A DNA stretch of 64,000 nucleotides from CAZAYY01 sp964489525 (GTDB lineage Bacteria; Chloroflexota; Anaerolineae; Anaerolineales; JABWBV01). This document shows, one piece after another, positions 62,470 through 64,000 of this stretch. A program made the translations under genes and the position numbers. Location of the stretch: positions 1-64,000 of the forward strand of contig CAZAYY010000010.1 of assembly GCA_964489525.1 (NCBI GenBank), read 5' to 3'. The stretch's first letter is position 1; each line of letters opens with the position of its first letter. The notes under the pieces are model-generated. The model had not been told where the DNA came from. It ran no database searches and was given only the letters and a program-made list of their open reading frames with translations.

Positions 62470-62505
62470 AAAATAAAAAGCGTCCCCTGGATGGAAAACG
62501 CTTTG
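62470..62505 (-). terminator. Terminator after the small cassette ORF
   Basis: On the minus strand AAAGCGT and ACGCTTT form a stem with extra TCC/GG pairing, followed by TTTATTTT. It lies just after the TGA at 62518. Confidence 0.6.
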
Positions 62506-62517
62506 CTGCGCGGTTTA

Positions 62518-62841
62518 TCAAATAACATCACCTATCTTATAGGCTTCATCGGCCATAATGACTTCGAAACATCTGGGTTGGGCAGGCTGTTCAACAGATT
62601 CTTGAACAGCCGCTTCATTTTGTTCAAGTTCCTGGCTCAACCAAAAAAGCTTGAACAAACCAACTTGCAAAGCCGCATGTGCTGTGTAACCAAATCGGAC
62701 AGCTTTAGGATCAATTTTGCACCCACCCAGTTGATTTACCTGCAGTCCAGGATCCTGAAAGTATCCTGGCGCACCGACTGTCGAACAATCGGAGTCAATA
62801 CTGAAGGATCCATTGATTGAACAGAAAAAGCATTCATTCTT
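62518..62841 (-). CDS. Small cassette reading frame without a standard start
   Basis: The frame after attC-like site 2 reads NECFFCS, then a protein-like stretch with STVGAPGYFQDPGLQV, CKIDPKAVRFGYTAHAALQV and a Glu-rich end, stopping at TGA 62518. No ATG, GTG or TTG lies in frame downstream of the repeat; only frames open back through site 2 reach an ATG at 62976. It could be a decayed gene or use an unusual start. No family is recognised. Confidence 0.35.
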   Translation of the reverse strand, partial: KNECFFCSINGSFSIDSDCSTVGAPGYFQDPGLQVNQLGGCKIDPKAVRFGYTAHAALQVGLFKLFWLSQELEQNEAAVQESVEQPAQPRCFEVIMADEAYKIGDVI

Positions 62842-62853
62842 ATGTTCCTTTAT

Positions 62854-63003
62854 CGCCCAGCGGCTTGCGTTACCTGGGTGTGGGCGGGCGTGGATTCTGC
62901 TTGGGAGCAGGAAAAACTCGAAGCCAGAAAAATGCCAAGCGATGCTTGCATCGCCAAATGCCGCAGAATCCCACACGTCAGGTGCGCGCTTTGTTCGGCG
63001 GCA
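62854..63003 (-). repeat. attC-like long inverted repeat (site 2)
   Basis: On the minus strand the unit starts GCCGCCGAACAAAGCGCGCA then CCTGACG and ends GGTAACGCAAGCCGCTGGGC. GCCGAAC and GCTGGGC are the core-like ends, each one base off the RYYYAAC and GTTRRRY consensus. A 29-bp inner segment matches site 1. The GNAT gene stops seven bases before it. Confidence 0.6.
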
Positions 63004-63009
63004 TTTGAA

Positions 63010-63981
63010 TTACACACGTCCAGTTGGGAAGAGAAGTTTGTCACGATTTATCGAATTGTGACCATGGATTGCTATTGTAATTTTGGGTCGTGGTTGGTGC
63101 CACGGCTTGAGCGTTACCACCTGCCGGGTAGGGTCGCGTGGGTCAAAACTGGCTACAATGGTTGTGCCTTGCTCACTACACTCCCATCGTATCATTTCCC
63201 ATAGTAATCGGGCAACTTGGATTTGATCAGATTCATACCAAAGCCCATTTACAAGAACATCGCGAATAGTGAAATCTGAAGGAAGTAAATGCACTAGATT
63301 ATTCAAAATACGAAGTGGCATTGGAGGATTGTTGATTGTGTCGGATTTTAGTATCCCACGAGTCCAGGTTTGCGCCCCAGCCAACAGGTTTCCGTGGGAA
63401 TCTACAGCGATAAAGTAACGATATGGTTTTCTTCCTTCTGCTGCGACAGTTAGGGCGTTTTCAATAGAACTTGCGTCACTTAATGGATATAGATTGTAAT
63501 TTTTGTAAAACTCATTTTGCTTGGCGGAAAATTCCTCATACTCATTAGGCTCAATTTCTCGTACGATAATTCCAGCGATGGGCTTTGGTTGCTGTTTTCG
63601 CGTTGGCATGATAAAAGCATCAAATGCTGGCTCAACAAATTCCCGACACCATTTCTTTGCTACAGCATATGAGGCAAGATTCTCTTGTAACATGCCAGTA
63701 GCAAAAATACATTTATCGCCATATAATTCTTTTGCCTGTTGAATACGCCAGTTGGCAATTTGATACCCAAGTCCTTGTCCACGGAAGTTTTTATGAACTT
63801 TGAGACCATCCAAAAAAGCATATGGCAAGATTTCTCCGTTAAATCGCACTTTGTTGTATCTTACAGTTCCCATTCCCACAAATCCGTCATACCCATCACA
63901 CTCCACCACTACACCCGATGTTTGGTGTTCGGTTCCAAAAGTGATTGCTGTGTAGGCATCTATTAGGAATTTAGTCGTCAT
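63010..63981 (-). CDS. GNAT-family acetyltransferase (N-terminus possibly off window)
   Basis: 323 residues from ATG 63981. The GNAT motif is LKVHKNFRGQGLGYQIANWRIQ (split), with the acetyl-CoA loop RGQGLGY near residue 67-73. The frame stays open to the window edge and the first residues fit a GNAT first strand poorly, so the true start may lie a few codons beyond. A second, weaker GNAT-like half follows. It stops seven bases before attC-like site 2, like a cassette gene. Confidence 0.82.
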   Translation of the reverse strand: MTTKFLIDAYTAITFGTEHQTSGVVVECDGYDGFVGMGTVRYNKVRFNGEILPYAFLDGLKVHKNFRGQGLGYQIANWRIQQAKELYGDKCIFATGMLQENLASYAVAKKWCREFVEPAFDAFIMPTRKQQPKPIAGIIVREIEPNEYEEFSAKQNEFYKNYNLYPLSDASSIENALTVAAEGRKPYRYFIAVDSHGNLLAGAQTWTRGILKSDTINNPPMPLRILNNLVHLLPSDFTIRDVLVNGLWYESDQIQVARLLWEMIRWECSEQGTTIVASFDPRDPTRQVVTLKPWHQPRPKITIAIHGHNSINRDKLLFPTGRV

Positions 63982-64000
63982 ACCGTCATCAAATTCTGTA

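Overview
The window looks like a chromosomal piece of a Chloroflexota bacterium, probably class Anaerolineae. This is inferred from gene content: Thr-Pro-rich envelope proteins, a DUF6754 / zinc-ribbon / MutL-like ATPase operon, a DUF58-VWA membrane operon and a T-box-controlled thrS. There is no rRNA in the window to confirm it. GC content is moderately high and most genes have Shine-Dalgarno sites. No phage, plasmid, transposase, integrase or CRISPR gene was found.

Layout. 1-6.1 kb: the N-terminal part of a secreted lamin-tail-domain protein with a very long Thr-Pro linker (minus strand, running off the left edge), then RarD, a PH-like membrane protein, PolX (DNA polymerase beta plus PHP) and a SUI1-type factor. 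6.1-14.9 kb: a tightly overlapping plus-strand operon of a degenerate peptidase-MA-like protein, a coiled membrane protein, DUF58, a BatA-like VWA protein and a large VWA/amidotransferase-like membrane protein; no MoxR ATPase is present. 15.0-23.2 kb: a second plus-strand run of envelope-type genes (DUF6754-like, polytopic membrane proteins, a zinc-ribbon protein with repeated Pro-Asp-Trp-Leu motifs, a MutL-like ATPase, a KOW-like protein and a Thr-Pro protein ending in an LPDTG sorting-like signal). 23.4-25.7 kb: thrS with a T-box leader on the minus strand, behind tRNA-Val(GAC), which has its own good promoter.

25.7-35.3 kb: accessory minus-strand genes (lipoproteins, DinB, DUF5946 plus a decayed second copy, NUDIX, GNAT, VOC, dienelactone hydrolase, tyrosine phosphatase, DUF1905, EamA). 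It includes a broken GxxExxY (PD-(D/E)XK-like) gene inside a 37-bp inverted repeat. 35.3-49.1 kb: a sugar/amino-sugar catabolic island: NagB-like deaminase, SIS protein, LarA-like racemase, triosephosphate-isomerase-like and transaldolase-like enzymes, a ROK repressor, NagA, a NitT/TauT-class ABC transporter, phosphoglucose isomerase, a Gfo/Idh dehydrogenase, a sugar isomerase and a binding lipoprotein. Related A/T palindromes sit at its three control regions, so the ROK protein probably governs the whole island.

49.2-61.2 kb: a long minus-strand series of small single-domain genes. 61.3-64.0 kb: an array in which genes are separated by long imperfect inverted repeats resembling integron attC sites; two genes stop at the edge of such a repeat. 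With no integrase in view, this reads as a cassette cluster lacking an integrase, and it is the most unusual structure in the window.
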